Source: Plenodomus lindquistii (lineage: Eukaryota > Ascomycota > Dothideomycetes > Pleosporales > Leptosphaeriaceae). From it: 64,000 bases of DNA. Of the stretch, positions 63,633 to 64,000 are shown piece after piece; the stretch's first letter is position 1; each line of letters starts with the position of its first letter. The notes beneath the pieces are model-generated. The model saw only the letters and a list, made by a program, of their open reading frames with translations. It was not told the origin of the DNA and made no database searches. The DNA lies in the NCBI GenBank assembly GCA_025504975.1, contig JANUWI010000004.1, positions 2,625,773-2,689,772 on the forward strand, in the 5' to 3' direction. Made by a program: the position numbers and the translations under genes.

Positions 63633-63886
63633 AAGAGTGACAAAGCCACTGAAGAAGAACTCGATTGGATTTTATTCTTTCTGTAAAATGAAGACTCTAA
63701 ATATCTCTTGTGAGGAGATACTTTTCGTTTCTTGTTGGATCTACAGAAAGAAACTCGTCAGGAGCGACAGGAGAGCAGTTTATATACATCGCCTCGGGGG
63801 AATTTCCCCCGATGAGTCTGCCTTGCCTCCGAGATAAGCGCTGGGCTTGTCTCAGAATACCGGTTTTACAGTGGGACCGGCGGCAA
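63633..63886. other. 254-bp non-telomeric insert between telomeric tracts
   Basis: Balanced base composition with no RIP footprint. It contains a near-perfect hairpin at 63795-63811 (arms CGGGGGAA and TTCCCCCG, one-base loop). An open stretch of 66 codons from 63637 starts at GTG and resembles nothing I know. It could be a telomere-targeted element fragment, a captured sequence or an assembly join. Confidence 0.6.
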
Positions 63887-64000
63887 GGGTTAGGGTTAGG
63901 GTTAGGGTTAGGGTTAGGGTTAGGGTTAGGGTTAGGGTTAGGGTTAAGGGTTAGGGTTAGGGTTAGGGTTAGGGTTAGGGTTAGGGTTAGGGTTAGGGTT
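63887..64000 (+). repeat. Terminal telomere (TTAGGG)n
   Basis: About 19 TTAGGG units running to the window edge, with one TTAAGGG variant near 63944-63950. The G-rich strand points right, so this is a right chromosome end. Confidence 0.95.

Noticed and set aside
63637..63837. 66-codon ORF in the telomeric insert
   Set aside because: GTG start, no recognisable content, and fungal nuclear genes do not normally start at GTG.

Overview
This window is the right-hand end of a filamentous ascomycete chromosome. The + strand ends in (TTAGGG)n. The few genes have 52-58 bp introns with fungal splice signals. About four fifths of the sequence is extremely AT-rich DNA in which CA and TG are almost absent and TA is in great excess, while CG (for example ACGCGT) persists. 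That is the footprint of repeat-induced point mutation (RIP, CpA to TpA), a Pezizomycotina process. Genus cannot be fixed from the sequence; alternating AT-rich and GC-equilibrated blocks are common in, for example, Dothideomycetes.

Layout. (1) 1-22368 is a nest of three RIP-mutated Ty3/Gypsy elements of one family. Element A (minus strand, left end outside the window) was hit in its internal region by element B (plus strand, 4110-11624, target duplication AAACT) and in its right LTR by element C (minus strand, 14748-22252, target duplication AAAGT). (2) 22369-33470 is a GC-equilibrated island. After about 0.9 kb of transitional AT-rich DNA it holds a broken pogo/Fot1-type transposase, a small secreted protein gene, a five-exon MFS transporter, a two-exon Zn2Cys6 transcription factor and a secreted GMC oxidoreductase that is now a pseudogene. 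(3) 33472-38816 is RIP-mutated repeat DNA with a 202-bp tandem repeat. (4) 38817-47024 is a complete but RIP-destroyed Ty1/Copia element (189-bp LTRs, target duplication AAATT) with an extra 2.5 kb that reads better on the minus strand. (5) 47030-58177 is unclassified RIP-mutated DNA, split by a young, coding-intact Copia element at 52180-57368. (6) 58178-63579 is a fourth Gypsy copy (D), cut off where telomeric repeats begin. (7) 63580-64000 is a telomeric tract, a 254-bp non-telomeric insert, and the terminal telomere.

How the parts relate. The transporter, regulator and flavin oxidoreductase look like the remains of a small catabolic or secondary-metabolite locus, with the enzyme already lost; this is inference. 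The secreted protein next to RIP-mutated repeats is in a setting typical of candidate effectors. The intact Copia element is the most striking object: gag and pol share one frame and are separated by a single UGA followed by CUA, the best-known leaky stop context, and a 14-nt primer site directly abuts the LTR and matches the anticodon arm of tRNA-Lys(CUU), which implies priming from a half-tRNA.
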